Positions 19,011 through 27,947 of a DNA stretch of 64,000 nt are shown one piece after another. The notes below the pieces were generated by a model. That model saw only the letters and a list, made by a program, of their open reading frames with translations, had not been told where the DNA came from and did not search any database. The position numbers were made by a program, and so were the translations under genes. Position 1 is the first letter of the stretch. Every line of letters starts with the position of its first letter. Source of the stretch: Pseudomonadales bacterium (GTDB lineage: Bacteria > Pseudomonadota > Gammaproteobacteria > Pseudomonadales > Azotimanducaceae); contig JANQJA010000013.1 in the NCBI GenBank assembly GCA_028281885.1, positions 108,116 through 172,115 of the forward strand, read 5' to 3'.

Positions 19011-20449
19011 CGCGGCAGGGATGGGAAGTGGTGATCGGCCTGGAGATCCATACCCAGCTCAATACCGCATCGAAGCTGTTCTCTGGCTCATCGGCGCAGT
19101 TTGGCAGCGCCCCCAACAGCCAGGCCAGCCTGGTTGACCTGGGCTTTCCGGGCGTATTGCCGGTCGTCAACATCGCCGTATTCCGGAAAGCGATTTCCTT
19201 TGGCCTCGCCATCGGCGCCACTATCAATCGCACCTCCGTGTTTGACCGCAAGAACTATTTCTATCCGGACCTGCCAAAGGGCTACCAGATCACCCAGCTC
19301 GATCAGCCGATCGTTGTGGGCGGGGAAGTCACCGTCACGCTGAGTGACGACAGCACCAAGACCATTCGGGTCACCCGTGCTCACCTCGAAGAAGATGCCG
19401 GTAAATCGTTGCACGAAAATTACCAGGGCCAGTCAGGCATCGACCTGAACCGCGCCGGGACACCTCTGATCGAGATCGTTTCCGAGCCCGATATGCGGTC
19501 AACCGACGAGGCCGTGGCCTACGCCCGCAAGATCCATCAACTCGTCACATTTCTGGATGTATCTGACGGCGACATGTCGCAGGGGTCGTTCCGCTGCGAC
19601 GCCAATGTCTCGGTACGCCCCATCGGAGAGACAGAACTGGGCACACGGACCGAGACCAAGAACATCAACTCATTCCGCTTCCTCGAGCGCGCCATCGATT
19701 TCGAGATCGATCGCCAGATTGAAGTGCTGGAGAACGGCGGCCGCGTCGTGCAGGAGACCCGCCTGTACGATCCCGACAGGGATGAGACGCGCACCATGCG
19801 CAGCAAGGAAACGTCCATGGACTACCGGTATTTTCCGGAGCCCGACCTTTTGCCTGTCGTGCTCGAACAGGCTTTTATCGATGATATTGCGGTCAGTCTG
19901 CCGGAGCTGCCAGAAGCCAGGAAAACGCGATTTGTCACTGACTACCAGCTACCGGAAGCAGACGCACAGATACTCACGGGTTCCCGCGCCCTGGCAGATT
20001 ACTTTGAAGCAGTTGCCCGAATCAGCGGCGACGCTCGCCTCGCCTCCAACTGGATCCGGGTCGAATTGCTTGGCCGTCTCAACCGGGACGAGATTGAACT
20101 CACCCATTCGCCGGTCACAGCCGAGCAACTTGGGCAGCTCACCGCGCGAATCCAGGATGGCACCATCTCCGGCAAGATCGCGAAGGATATCTTCGATGCA
20201 CTCTGGCTGAAGCGGGCGGACGATGTCGATCACTACATCGAGGAGAACGGGCTCAGGCAGATGACCGACAGCAGTTCGATTGAACCGATCGTCGATCAGG
20301 TCATCAACGACAACCCGGCACAGGTGGAACAGTATCGCGCCGGCAAAACCAGGGTACTTGGATTTCTGGTTGGCCAGGTCATGAAAGCGTCTGGCGGAAA
20401 AGCCAATCCACGGCAGGTCAACGAGCTGTTCAGGTCGCGACTGGGTTAG
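19007..20449 (+). CDS. gatB: GatB, tRNA-binding kinase subunit of the amidotransferase
   Basis: This 480-aa protein starts [20 protein letters not shown], the GatB signature. Further conserved segments are [44 protein letters not shown] and NVSVRP. GatB phosphorylates the misacylated Glu or Asp on the tRNA and accepts ammonia from GatA. The C-terminal GatB/YqeY helical domain ([20 protein letters not shown] region near residue 385, and [20 protein letters not shown] at the end) binds the tRNA elbow. Its stop overlaps the stop of the convergent DUF1499 gene by 4 bp. Confidence 0.98.
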   Translation: MTRQGWEVVIGLEIHTQLNTASKLFSGSSAQFGSAPNSQASLVDLGFPGVLPVVNIAVFRKAISFGLAIGATINRTSVFDRKNYFYPDLPKGYQITQLDQPIVVGGEVTVTLSDDSTKTIRVTRAHLEEDAGKSLHENYQGQSGIDLNRAGTPLIEIVSEPDMRSTDEAVAYARKIHQLVTFLDVSDGDMSQGSFRCDANVSVRPIGETELGTRTETKNINSFRFLERAIDFEIDRQIEVLENGGRVVQETRLYDPDRDETRTMRSKETSMDYRYFPEPDLLPVVLEQAFIDDIAVSLPELPEARKTRFVTDYQLPEADAQILTGSRALADYFEAVARISGDARLASNWIRVELLGRLNRDEIELTHSPVTAEQLGQLTARIQDGTISGKIAKDIFDALWLKRADDVDHYIEENGLRQMTDSSSIEPIVDQVINDNPAQVEQYRAGKTRVLGFLVGQVMKASGGKANPRQVNELFRSRLG

Positions 20450-21183
20450 AACGACTCAAGGAATGTTGAGATTCGCGCTGCATTGGCGCCGACATCGCTT
20501 CTGCCGACCCGCGACACCGACCTCATGTCGATAATAGAGCCGGATTCACTGGGGCGCACCCGAACCACGACATCGTCTTTGAAGCCAAACCAGAAGGTGG
20601 TCGCGGTCCCTTCAACGAGGCCCTGATCTGCATCGACGCTCACAACTTCGATCCCCATGGCATCGAGCACATCGCTTGATCGGGTCACCGCATCGGCCAC
20701 CGACAATTCCGACGACAGCGTTTTCACGTCCGGATACGCGTCTCGCTGCAGTCGCGCCATCTCCTCCGGGGGAATCCCCTCCATTCCATACTTGAGATCA
20801 TTGGCGGCATTAGCACGCAACGCGATCACGGCGACAAACTCAGGCGGTTCATTCGTATCCGTCGTAATGTCGTGAATCGGCGGGACCGACCGGGCCTTGA
20901 CGATCTGTGGCACCATCACGGCGGGCGCCAGCAACGCAACGAGCGTCGATATCAATACCAGATTCCTGTTTCGCGGCATTGATTTGACCTGAGCAACAAT
21001 GGCGGCAATCAACCCCAGCAGCGCGGTCACGACGCCAACCACGAGGGCGATCAACAGGCCAACAAAGGCGGGTTGCAGGGGAGATAATCCCAGCTTGTAA
21101 CTGACCGGCCCGAGGAACAACAGCAACACTGCGACGAGCGCAGCGACCAGCATTGATCGGGACCACCACCTCAATTCTTCCAC
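20446..21183 (-). CDS. DUF1499 membrane protein
   Basis: Three membrane helices fill the first half ([53 protein letters not shown]). The second half is a soluble DUF1499 domain with [38 protein letters not shown] and [20 protein letters not shown]. The biochemical role of DUF1499 is not established. I chose GTG 21183 because GGAGGT lies 4 nt before it; ATG 21216 is possible but would leave 9 bp to the divergent neighbour, and ATG 21153 has no close Shine-Dalgarno. The 3' end overlaps gatB by 4 bp on the opposite strand. Confidence 0.8.
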   Translation of the reverse strand: MEELRWWSRSMLVAALVAVLLLFLGPVSYKLGLSPLQPAFVGLLIALVVGVVTALLGLIAAIVAQVKSMPRNRNLVLISTLVALLAPAVMVPQIVKARSVPPIHDITTDTNEPPEFVAVIALRANAANDLKYGMEGIPPEEMARLQRDAYPDVKTLSSELSVADAVTRSSDVLDAMGIEVVSVDADQGLVEGTATTFWFGFKDDVVVRVRPSESGSIIDMRSVSRVGRSDVGANAARISTFLESF

Positions 21184-21225
21184 CAATACCTCCACGGCAA
21201 CGATCAGGGTTATCATCCAACACGA

Positions 21226-22188
21226 ATGCAGGCATCATCACCCATCAGAATAAACGAGGCAACCGCCGACGAGTTGTGCGAGCTGCCTCACATCGGTCCT
21301 CACCGCGCGGAGAGAATTGCCCGCTATCGCGCCGAGGTCGGCCCCATCATTTCAATCGAATCGCTCACCGCCGCGGCCGGGCTCGGTCCCCGACAGGGCC
21401 AGCAAATTTCCCGCCTGATTGACTGGCGCAGCGACGCAGAAGCGGGCCCAAAGGAATCCGGTGCCATTGCATTTATCGCCCTGGCCATCTGCGCATTCAT
21501 TATCGGCTACGACCTTGCCACCTCGACACTCGATGTCTCCAGCAGCAGCGCCCTGCTTTACAACGCTGCCATTTTGTTCCTGCTGACCGGCTGCGCGCTG
21601 GGGGCCGCGCGACTCCTGCTGACATCACCCAACCCGCTCGCCGAGTGGTTCGAAGGCGGCGCACTGATCGGCTGGGGCGTTGGCTTCGCGCTGATCGCGG
21701 CCCTGACAATCAACTGGTCGTTCAGTGACGACCCCAATTCATCGAGTCTGCGCACCCTCACAAGCTGGAAATTCGCCTTGTTCGCGTTGATCGTCGCCGT
21801 GTTGCAATTTGGGCCCACGCTGGCAATGAAGTTCGACCAGTGGCACGTCGGGACCCTCGCTCGAGTTTTCGACTACGGACAGCTGCCGCTTAGCATTGCC
21901 ATACTGCTGTTAACTCCGATCGGGAACAACCAGAGCCTGATGGAGGAAATTTTCTGTATCTGGGCAGGCACATCGTTTGTGGTCGCGGGGTGGCAGATGG
22001 CCCACGGTCGATCGAGTTTCGAAATGCTGCTCAACGAGCATCTACAGCTCGAATTTCGTTTTCTGTTGCGTGAAGATAACCGGGGCGCGTCACCGGTGAG
22101 AAGTCATCAGCGAGTGGCGGGCATCACGCTCGCCGCACTGGGCGCCATGCTCGCCGCCGCCTCGATCATCAACGGCTGGCTTATGTGA
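21226..22188 (+). CDS. Helix-hairpin-helix membrane protein
   Basis: This 320-aa protein has a ComEA-like helix-hairpin-helix unit at about residues 8-65 (RINEATADELCELPHIGPHRAERI, then LTAAAGLGPRQGQQI) fused to about seven hydrophobic segments (IAFIALAICAFIIGY, AAILFLLTGCALGAARLLL, ALIGWGVGFALIAALTI and others). Such HhH units bind DNA or act as protein-interaction modules. With no signal peptide before it, the HhH would face the cytoplasm. I do not recognise a named family for the membrane part. It is divergent from the DUF1499 gene. Confidence 0.75.
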   Translation: MQASSPIRINEATADELCELPHIGPHRAERIARYRAEVGPIISIESLTAAAGLGPRQGQQISRLIDWRSDAEAGPKESGAIAFIALAICAFIIGYDLATSTLDVSSSSALLYNAAILFLLTGCALGAARLLLTSPNPLAEWFEGGALIGWGVGFALIAALTINWSFSDDPNSSSLRTLTSWKFALFALIVAVLQFGPTLAMKFDQWHVGTLARVFDYGQLPLSIAILLLTPIGNNQSLMEEIFCIWAGTSFVVAGWQMAHGRSSFEMLLNEHLQLEFRFLLREDNRGASPVRSHQRVAGITLAALGAMLAAASIINGWLM

Positions 22189-22222
22189 CAGGCGAAGTCG
22201 CCGGGCACGGCGATTAATTTTC

Positions 22223-23191
22223 CTAAACGACCTTGATGTGCCACGGCTCGTAACGAACGCCGAGCAGATTAGCCTGTGGATACCGCATATCGACATAACC
22301 AAGGTCACGAAGCCGCTTGAACTCGTCGGTACCGGCAAAAGCGGTGGTAAAGTTCTTCGAGCCAAATCCGGCCTTGCCCACATCGAAATCACCGATGCCA
22401 TGAAACGAATGGCCCGGCGGTGCAAGGCTGCGACTGGCCCGGGAAAGATTACCCTTGGCCTGGATTGTCTTGGCCAGAAACAGATGGGTTTGTTTAACGA
22501 TGCTGCGGATACCCGACGTCAATACAATGTTGCTACCCACTTCCTCACGCAGCTTGCGATAGAGATTGTAGGAATCGCCCCGGTAAAGGAAGTGCCCGGT
22601 CCGAGGTACCTTCACCGTATCCGCCGGTGAAATCCGAGCCGTCAAATCGGGAATGACCTTCTCACCCAGGAAACCGTAACGGTCGGCGCGCTCGGAAAAT
22701 AATTCTTCCAGAAACGCTTTTTCTGCCACAGGGAATTCACCGACACTCTGATAGGACTCTCCATAACGCACCATGTCGTCAAAGCAAAGCACATTGAAAT
22801 TACCGTGGCCCACCAGGTTCTGGACCCGGTCCATTCGCTTGAACACGGAAATCAGCAGTGAGTATCGGTCCGGCTCGAGGAAAACATCGGCGATGTGCTC
22901 AGCCTCAAAATTCTCCATCTTGCGGAGATAAGTCGCGAGGTCATCAATCCGCAGGCTTTCACCGCGTCCGGCCTGCTCAAAAGCGCGGAGAAAATCCGCC
23001 GAGCTGGGTGCCGGCGTCGACATGTACTGAATGGAGCGAGCCATCTCCAGCGGACTCGCCGCTATATCCTCATAGACCACGGGACCGGCCGGCGCATCCA
23101 GACCCTGCTCAACCGACTCCAGGCGCAACTGTCCGCACATGGCGCCCACCGAACCAATGGAGAAGAGTTTGAGCAAATCCCGTCTGTTCAA
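22223..23191 (-). CDS. M15-type (VanY/DacB-like) peptidase with a Tat-like signal
   Basis: At 322 aa it starts MNRRDLLKLFSIGSVGAM, a twin-arginine-like signal. The C-terminal third resembles D-Ala-D-Ala carboxypeptidases of family M15: an H-x-x-G-type zinc site in PPGHSFHGIGDFDVG (H264 with D268 or D270) and the final ExxWH, here YEPWHIKVV (E315, H318). The spacing between H264 and D270 is one residue shorter than the usual HxxGxAxD, so the first ligands need checking. Residues 30-200 have no domain I recognise. It probably trims peptidoglycan peptides in the periplasm. It lies 41 nt downstream of the SDR gene. Confidence 0.75.
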   Translation of the reverse strand: MNRRDLLKLFSIGSVGAMCGQLRLESVEQGLDAPAGPVVYEDIAASPLEMARSIQYMSTPAPSSADFLRAFEQAGRGESLRIDDLATYLRKMENFEAEHIADVFLEPDRYSLLISVFKRMDRVQNLVGHGNFNVLCFDDMVRYGESYQSVGEFPVAEKAFLEELFSERADRYGFLGEKVIPDLTARISPADTVKVPRTGHFLYRGDSYNLYRKLREEVGSNIVLTSGIRSIVKQTHLFLAKTIQAKGNLSRASRSLAPPGHSFHGIGDFDVGKAGFGSKNFTTAFAGTDEFKRLRDLGYVDMRYPQANLLGVRYEPWHIKVV

Positions 23192-23232
23192 GACCGCAAT
23201 CCAACGATACCCGCAGAGCCGGATACTAGCCG

Positions 23233-24033
23233 CTAAGCCTCATCTTTACTAGGTCTGCGGCCACCGCGACCGCCATCGACGGTCAAGGTCTGGCCGGAAA
23301 CAAAGCTGCCAGCGGCGGATGCCAGATAGACGGCCGTCCCGGCAATCTCGGAGGGTTCGCCAATCCGGCCCAGGGCGGTAGACGCGGTCGCCTGCGCCCG
23401 GTTGTTCGGATCTTCCCAGAGGGCCCTCGCAAAATCTGTTCTGATCAGGCCCGGCGCGATCGCATTGGCACGAATGTTATAGGAACCAAATTCCGACGCG
23501 ATGTTCCGCGCCAACTGCATATCAGCTGCCTTGGAAATGGCGTAGGTTCCCAGGGTGGCACTGCCGTTGAACCCGGCAACCGAAGAGATCAGGATGACAA
23601 CGCCGTCCTTGCGCTCCATCATCTCCGGCAGCACCATCTGGCAGAGCCAATGATTCGATGTCACGTTCGATGACATCACTTTCTCGAAAGCCGAGTCAGG
23701 AATATCCAGCATCGAGCCATAGAATGGATTGACGGCGGCATTGCACACCAGAATATCGATCTTGCGCAGTCGCTTTCGGGTTTCGTCCACCAGTGCCTGC
23801 AACTGGTCTTTCTGACCAATATGACAGGGAATCGGCGTGGCACTACCGCCACCGTCTCCGACCGCTTCGTTGATTTCCCTGGCCACGTCATCGCATGCAT
23901 CACTCTTACGACTCGAGACAACAACATCGGCGCCATGGTTTGCCATGTGAAGGGCAATCGCCTTGCCAATACCTTTGGTGGACCCGGTCACAATTGCAAC
24001 TTTCCCCGTCAAATCGAAAAGACTTTCCATCAA
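23233..24033 (-). CDS. Short-chain dehydrogenase/reductase
   Basis: This 266-aa classical SDR has the NAD(P)-binding TGSTKGIG at residues 16-23, the NNAG-equivalent VCNAAVNP, the catalytic serine in LISSVAGFNGS and YAISK as the Tyr-x-x-x-Lys pair, followed by RANAIAPGLIRTDFAR and the C-terminal VSGQTLTVDGGRGG. R43 after the second strand (VVSSRK) suggests NADP. The sequence is closest in style to DHRS4/FabG-like carbonyl reductases, but the substrate cannot be read from it. A second Met at residue 2 is an alternative start. Confidence 0.88.
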   Translation of the reverse strand: MMESLFDLTGKVAIVTGSTKGIGKAIALHMANHGADVVVSSRKSDACDDVAREINEAVGDGGGSATPIPCHIGQKDQLQALVDETRKRLRKIDILVCNAAVNPFYGSMLDIPDSAFEKVMSSNVTSNHWLCQMVLPEMMERKDGVVILISSVAGFNGSATLGTYAISKAADMQLARNIASEFGSYNIRANAIAPGLIRTDFARALWEDPNNRAQATASTALGRIGEPSEIAGTAVYLASAAGSFVSGQTLTVDGGRGGRRPSKDEA

Positions 24034-24176
24034 AACCCTCTTTATTCCGAATAACCTGTATCTAAAAATACCCGGCAGGAACCGCAGCTTACCGCTGACG
24101 GCAACTCAGGTACAGCAAGTGCAGTTATCACGCAGGTTCAGTAAAATCGTGCCAAATCCCAGCGGAGAACTGAGCG

Positions 24177-24365
24177 ATGAAAGTGCGTATTTTCAGGCAA
24201 CGTGTATCCCAGGTCCACGAGGGTGAGGTCGAGATCAACGAATGGCTCGACTCCGTCGGCGACGCTGTCACCATCCACTTTATCGAACAGTCAGCTTACC
24301 TCACGGACAACACTGAAAATGCCCATCCTGGCTATGTGATTTCCGTCTGGTACTCGGAAAACTGA
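24177..24365 (+). CDS. Small conserved-looking protein, unknown function
   Basis: This is a 62-aa soluble protein, MKVRIFRQRVSQVHEGEVEI at the start and GYVISVWYSEN at the end, predicted from appearance to be a small alpha/beta fold with strands at both ends. GGAG lies 9 nt before the ATG, and the gene fills the gap between two leftward genes, ending 2 nt before the desaturase stop on the other strand. There is no signal peptide or metal motif. I do not recognise a family. The Shine-Dalgarno and the absence of a competing frame support it being real. Confidence 0.6.
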   Translation: MKVRIFRQRVSQVHEGEVEINEWLDSVGDAVTIHFIEQSAYLTDNTENAHPGYVISVWYSEN

Positions 24366-24367
24366 TT

Positions 24368-25300
24368 TCAGGCAGGTGCCGCGACCCTGAGCACGGCAAG
24401 GTAATTCGGCTGGATCTCCATCTTCGGTCCAAGTCCCTTCGCCATCAACAGGCGGTGTGCTTCAGGGAGCCGGTAACAGGGGCAGGACACCAGCAGGTGA
24501 TGCTCCAGGTGATAGTTCACGAAATAGGGCGCAAACAGCAGCCTGACCAGGGGACCGGCAAGCGTGGTCCGGGTGTTGCGCAGCCGGTCATCGTCGTCAG
24601 GAACCGCCCCATGCTCACCGATGTTGCGGATTCTGGCGATCAGCAGTTCCCAGGTCAGGTTCGGCACAACCCACAGCAGGAAATAGAGATACCATTTCCC
24701 GGCCAGTGCAAATGCGGAGAAGAACACGAGATTGATCGCCAGGTTCGGGCCGAGTCGGCGCAGACCCCGTAGCAGGCTATAACTCTCGCCTTCCCTCGCG
24801 CGAAAACAATTGCGAATGGTCTGGCTGCGCTGCTTCCAGCCCGTCTGCCCGCTCAGATCGCGCCAGATCTTGCGGTACATGCTCGCCCGCGTGATCGGGA
24901 AAGGCGCGGACAGCTTCAGGTCAGGATCACCTTCCTGCTGGGTAAACCGGTGATGTCGCAGATGGTATTCGCGATAGGGCACGATGGAAGCGCCCAGGAG
25001 TGGTCGATTGCAGAACCATTCGGCGACCCAGTCATTCACTGCACGATGAGTGAACAGCGTGTAGTGAGCAGCATCATGCCCGATCACGCCGAGACCAAGC
25101 TGGCGCCCGCCAACGACCATGATACCGAGCAGAATTGTCAGCGGATTGGTCCAGACAAGACAGACGGCCCAGACGATAAAGATGGTTGCCCAGCAATGAA
25201 TCACCAGCCAGGCACCCCGCCAGTTAGAGCGCGCCGACAGATGGCGTATTTCATCCCGGCTGAATATGTCCGATGCGCGTCGGACCTGCCCCTCTTTCAT
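24368..25300 (-). CDS. Membrane fatty acid desaturase / hydroxylase-type enzyme
   Basis: This 310-aa di-iron membrane enzyme has the three histidine boxes: HDAAH at 75-79, HLRHH at 113-117 and HLEHH near residue 260 (NYHLEHHLL). Hydrophobic pairs flank the boxes. The family (FA_desaturase) introduces double bonds or hydroxyls into fatty acyl chains or carotenoid-like substrates; the pattern resembles CrtR/DesC-like and rhizopine-oxygenase-like members, and the exact substrate is unknown. It is third in a leftward unit after a GT2-GtrA glycosyltransferase and an amidohydrolase, with a 17-nt gap. Confidence 0.87.
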   Translation of the reverse strand: MKEGQVRRASDIFSRDEIRHLSARSNWRGAWLVIHCWATIFIVWAVCLVWTNPLTILLGIMVVGGRQLGLGVIGHDAAHYTLFTHRAVNDWVAEWFCNRPLLGASIVPYREYHLRHHRFTQQEGDPDLKLSAPFPITRASMYRKIWRDLSGQTGWKQRSQTIRNCFRAREGESYSLLRGLRRLGPNLAINLVFFSAFALAGKWYLYFLLWVVPNLTWELLIARIRNIGEHGAVPDDDDRLRNTRTTLAGPLVRLLFAPYFVNYHLEHHLLVSCPCYRLPEAHRLLMAKGLGPKMEIQPNYLAVLRVAAPA

Positions 25301-25317
25301 GGAACAGATTCTACGCC

Positions 25318-26508
25318 TCAGCTCAAAATAGCGGCAACTCCGTGCAGGCTAAGCCCTGCGAGGCACACTTCTACCGGCTTCGCCAGCACATCGAGGTCCG
25401 TCAGAGGATCCCCATCGACCAGCAATAGGTCCGCGGCAAAGCCTGGTTCAATCCGACCCGTGACCTGCCCCAGCCCTATAGCTGCCGCACAGTCGCTGGT
25501 CGCCGCGCGCAATGTCTCCACCGGGGTCAGTGCGGCGAAATGAGCGAAGACGGGGAGCGCCCTGGCCAGGTCTTCATGCCTGACGCCGGGTATCCCGGCA
25601 TCGGTTGAAGCAATCAGCCGCACGCCCTGGGTTTTCAAACCGGCAAAGTTGCCCTGGACTGTTCGCTCATAATCACCACTGCCGATACGCCGTTTCCAGC
25701 CAAGATTGACCGTCGGCGATACCCATACGCCTCGCCTCGCCATCAGTGCCGCGATGTTTTCATCAAAGTCACGGCCCCAGCCACGCTTGCCTACCCAGGA
25801 ACAATGCTCAATGGTGGTAACGCCGCTCGCCGCGGCATCGCCGATTCCCTGAACACCGTGACAATGAGCCGCCACATGCAACCCGGCAGCCGCCGCCAAT
25901 GCTGAGATCGCCGTCAACTGCTGTCGGTCAAATTGGGAATCCACCGGCTTCGATTTCGGCGTCATCATCCCACCCGTCGCCATCACCTTGATCAGGTCAA
26001 CGCCATGATCAAGCTGGCGCTGCACGACTGCTTCGATATCCTCCATCGACTTCGCTTCGCCGCCCCAGAAGTGACAATGCCCTTCCGGTGATGTGACCGG
26101 CTGGCCGGCACAGAGCATGCGAGGGCCAATGATCTCGCCACGGGCTATCCGGTCTCGAATTTCAAGCTCGAGCCATCGACCGCCGCCAAGATCGCGCGCC
26201 GACGTGATGCCCGCGCGCGCCATCTGCCCTACCCGTTCGGTCATCTGCGCCATGATCACGTCGTCTTCACGCTGACCATGGGCCAGTGGGTCGCGCTCCT
26301 CCGGATCGAGACTCAGATGCACATGCGCATCAATCAGACCGGGTATGATCGTCAGACCACCCATGTCCTGACTCTCACCCGGCGCCATATCCGTGACTGC
26401 ACCAACCGCCTCGATACGATTATCGACGATGGCAACCGTATCGATGCCCGCATCGACCGTGTCTGCAATACCATCCCAGACGCGGACATTACGGAGAATC
26501 TTCCTCAT
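25318..26508 (-). CDS. Metal-dependent amidohydrolase
   Basis: This 396-aa amidohydrolase-superfamily protein has the beta-sandwich start typical of imidazolonepropionase/prolidase-like members, then metal ligands in GLIDAHVHLSLD (HxH), a possible carbamylated-lysine region in DLIKVMATGGMM, His ligands in HVAAHCHGVQG and TIEHCSWVG, and the late aspartate in RLIASTDAGIPG. The C-terminal IEPGFAADLLLVDGDPLTDL is typical of the group acting on dipeptides, organophosphates or cyclic amides. Substrate unknown. Its start overlaps the glycosyltransferase stop by 4 nt. Confidence 0.87.
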   Translation of the reverse strand: MRKILRNVRVWDGIADTVDAGIDTVAIVDNRIEAVGAVTDMAPGESQDMGGLTIIPGLIDAHVHLSLDPEERDPLAHGQREDDVIMAQMTERVGQMARAGITSARDLGGGRWLELEIRDRIARGEIIGPRMLCAGQPVTSPEGHCHFWGGEAKSMEDIEAVVQRQLDHGVDLIKVMATGGMMTPKSKPVDSQFDRQQLTAISALAAAAGLHVAAHCHGVQGIGDAAASGVTTIEHCSWVGKRGWGRDFDENIAALMARRGVWVSPTVNLGWKRRIGSGDYERTVQGNFAGLKTQGVRLIASTDAGIPGVRHEDLARALPVFAHFAALTPVETLRAATSDCAAAIGLGQVTGRIEPGFAADLLLVDGDPLTDLDVLAKPVEVCLAGLSLHGVAAILS

Positions 26509-27590
26509 CGTGCCCGTTTCTCGCTAAAAACAAAGAACGTCGACAACGTGAAGTTCGAAATACTCGCCACACCAATACCCAGGACAAACGCGATCAATCG
26601 CCATTGATCAAAGAACTCAATATAGGTCGTCAGAAAAACGTAGATGCCCCAGTTGAGAGAAAAACCAATCAGGCTGGCAATGACAAATTCAGCCCACTGT
26701 TTACCCCGGGGCCGACGCTCCCGCTCACCGAATGTCATTCGCCGATTGATGGCCCAGTTCCAGCTCACCGCCGGCCAGAACGAAATCCCCCGAGCCACCT
26801 GGTGAGGTACGCCGAACCATTGCAGCAGGTAATAGCAACTCACATCGATGACAAAGCCGCTCGCCCCAACCGCCCCAAAGTGAATGAACTCCGCAAATCC
26901 GCCAAAACGATACAGATAAAGCCTGCGCAGGTGCCGCAGATACTTGATCTGCTGATCGAGGTTCATCTTGCTGGCGCCGATCTCGCGGTCAGCAAATGAA
27001 ATCGGTACTTCCACCACTTCAGAAAACTCACCACGCACCATGATCTCAAGGCCGATCTTGTAACCCATGGGCCTGAGCCGCGCCACATCCACCCGATCCT
27101 TGCTGAACATGAAAAATCCGGACATGGGATCACGACATTTAACCAGCGGTCTCGCCAGCATCGTTGCGACATGGGAATTGAGAAACCGCCAGATGCTCCA
27201 CTGCCGATCAAAGGTGCCGCCTGGCACGTAGCGACTACCCAGGACAAAGGCGGTGGGATTGGCCGTTACCTGCGCCAGCATTTCCGGAATTTTTTCCGGC
27301 GGATGGGAGAGATCAGCGTCCATGACCAGTATGGTGGGATGCTTCGCCGCCCTGATCCCGTCAATCACGGATAAAGAAAGGTCTCTTGGCCGCCCTTCAC
27401 CCAGCACCAGCCTAAGGGGGTATTGCTTCGTAAGCCGATCACACACCTCAGGTGTCTCGTCAGGTGAGTTGTCGTCCGCAATGATCAGCTCATAGCTGAT
27501 TTCTACTGCAGACAGACAGCTGTCGATGCGCTCGGCGAGTCGTTCCAGATTGCCGGCTTCCTTGAAGGTCGGGACGACGATACTCAGCAT
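26505..27590 (-). CDS. GT2 glycosyltransferase fused to a GtrA-like membrane domain
   Basis: This 361-aa protein has an N-terminal family-2 glycosyltransferase (about residues 1-225): SIVVPTFKEAGNLERLAERI, LIIADDNSPDETPEVC and the metal-binding D-x-D in LVMDADLSHPPEKIPEM. This is the dolichol/polyprenol-phosphate mannose synthase type. Residues about 235-361 form four GtrA-like helices (HFGAVGASGFVIDVSCYYLL, NWAINRRMTFGERERR). Such fusions make or flip undecaprenyl-phosphate sugars for lipid or glycan decoration. It is first in a three-gene operon with the amidohydrolase and desaturase. Confidence 0.9.
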   Translation of the reverse strand: MLSIVVPTFKEAGNLERLAERIDSCLSAVEISYELIIADDNSPDETPEVCDRLTKQYPLRLVLGEGRPRDLSLSVIDGIRAAKHPTILVMDADLSHPPEKIPEMLAQVTANPTAFVLGSRYVPGGTFDRQWSIWRFLNSHVATMLARPLVKCRDPMSGFFMFSKDRVDVARLRPMGYKIGLEIMVRGEFSEVVEVPISFADREIGASKMNLDQQIKYLRHLRRLYLYRFGGFAEFIHFGAVGASGFVIDVSCYYLLQWFGVPHQVARGISFWPAVSWNWAINRRMTFGERERRPRGKQWAEFVIASLIGFSLNWGIYVFLTTYIEFFDQWRLIAFVLGIGVASISNFTLSTFFVFSEKRAR

Positions 27591-27827
27591 AAGACGGCAG
27601 GCCCGTTGGCAAGTTGACTGGCGCTGTACATGCTAATCCCTGAGCCGGACGCCCGTGTCCGGAAAGTCTGTAACGAAGCCGTCTATGTTACCAGAGCATC
27701 GATCGCACAGTCCGGGCGTGATGAACTTCTCACTCCTGCAAAACTACCGATGATCTGTGAACCCGTTCACGGTCAGCAGGGCCGGCGCGGCTTCAAATGG
27801 ACACCATCAAACAGGCAGGAGACGGCG

Positions 27828-27923
27828 ATGGATAAGCAGGAACGTAATTTCATCACCACCGAAACCGCTAACATCATGACCCTGATCGTCTTTCTGACGG
27901 GTTCGCTGCTGGTGCTACTTTAG
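27828..27923 (+). CDS. 31-aa single-helix membrane microprotein
   Basis: A short frame encodes MDKQERNFITTETANIMTLI followed by VFLTGSLLVLL: a charged, polar N-terminus and one membrane helix, the usual look of bacterial small membrane proteins. AGGAG ends 6 nt before the ATG. It sits in the 357-bp gap between two leftward genes and is transcribed oppositely to both. No family recognised. The frame is open further upstream, but that part looks non-coding. Confidence 0.5.
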   Translation: MDKQERNFITTETANIMTLIVFLTGSLLVLL

Positions 27924-27947
27924 GTTTCCGATCCAGGTTTCCGACGA

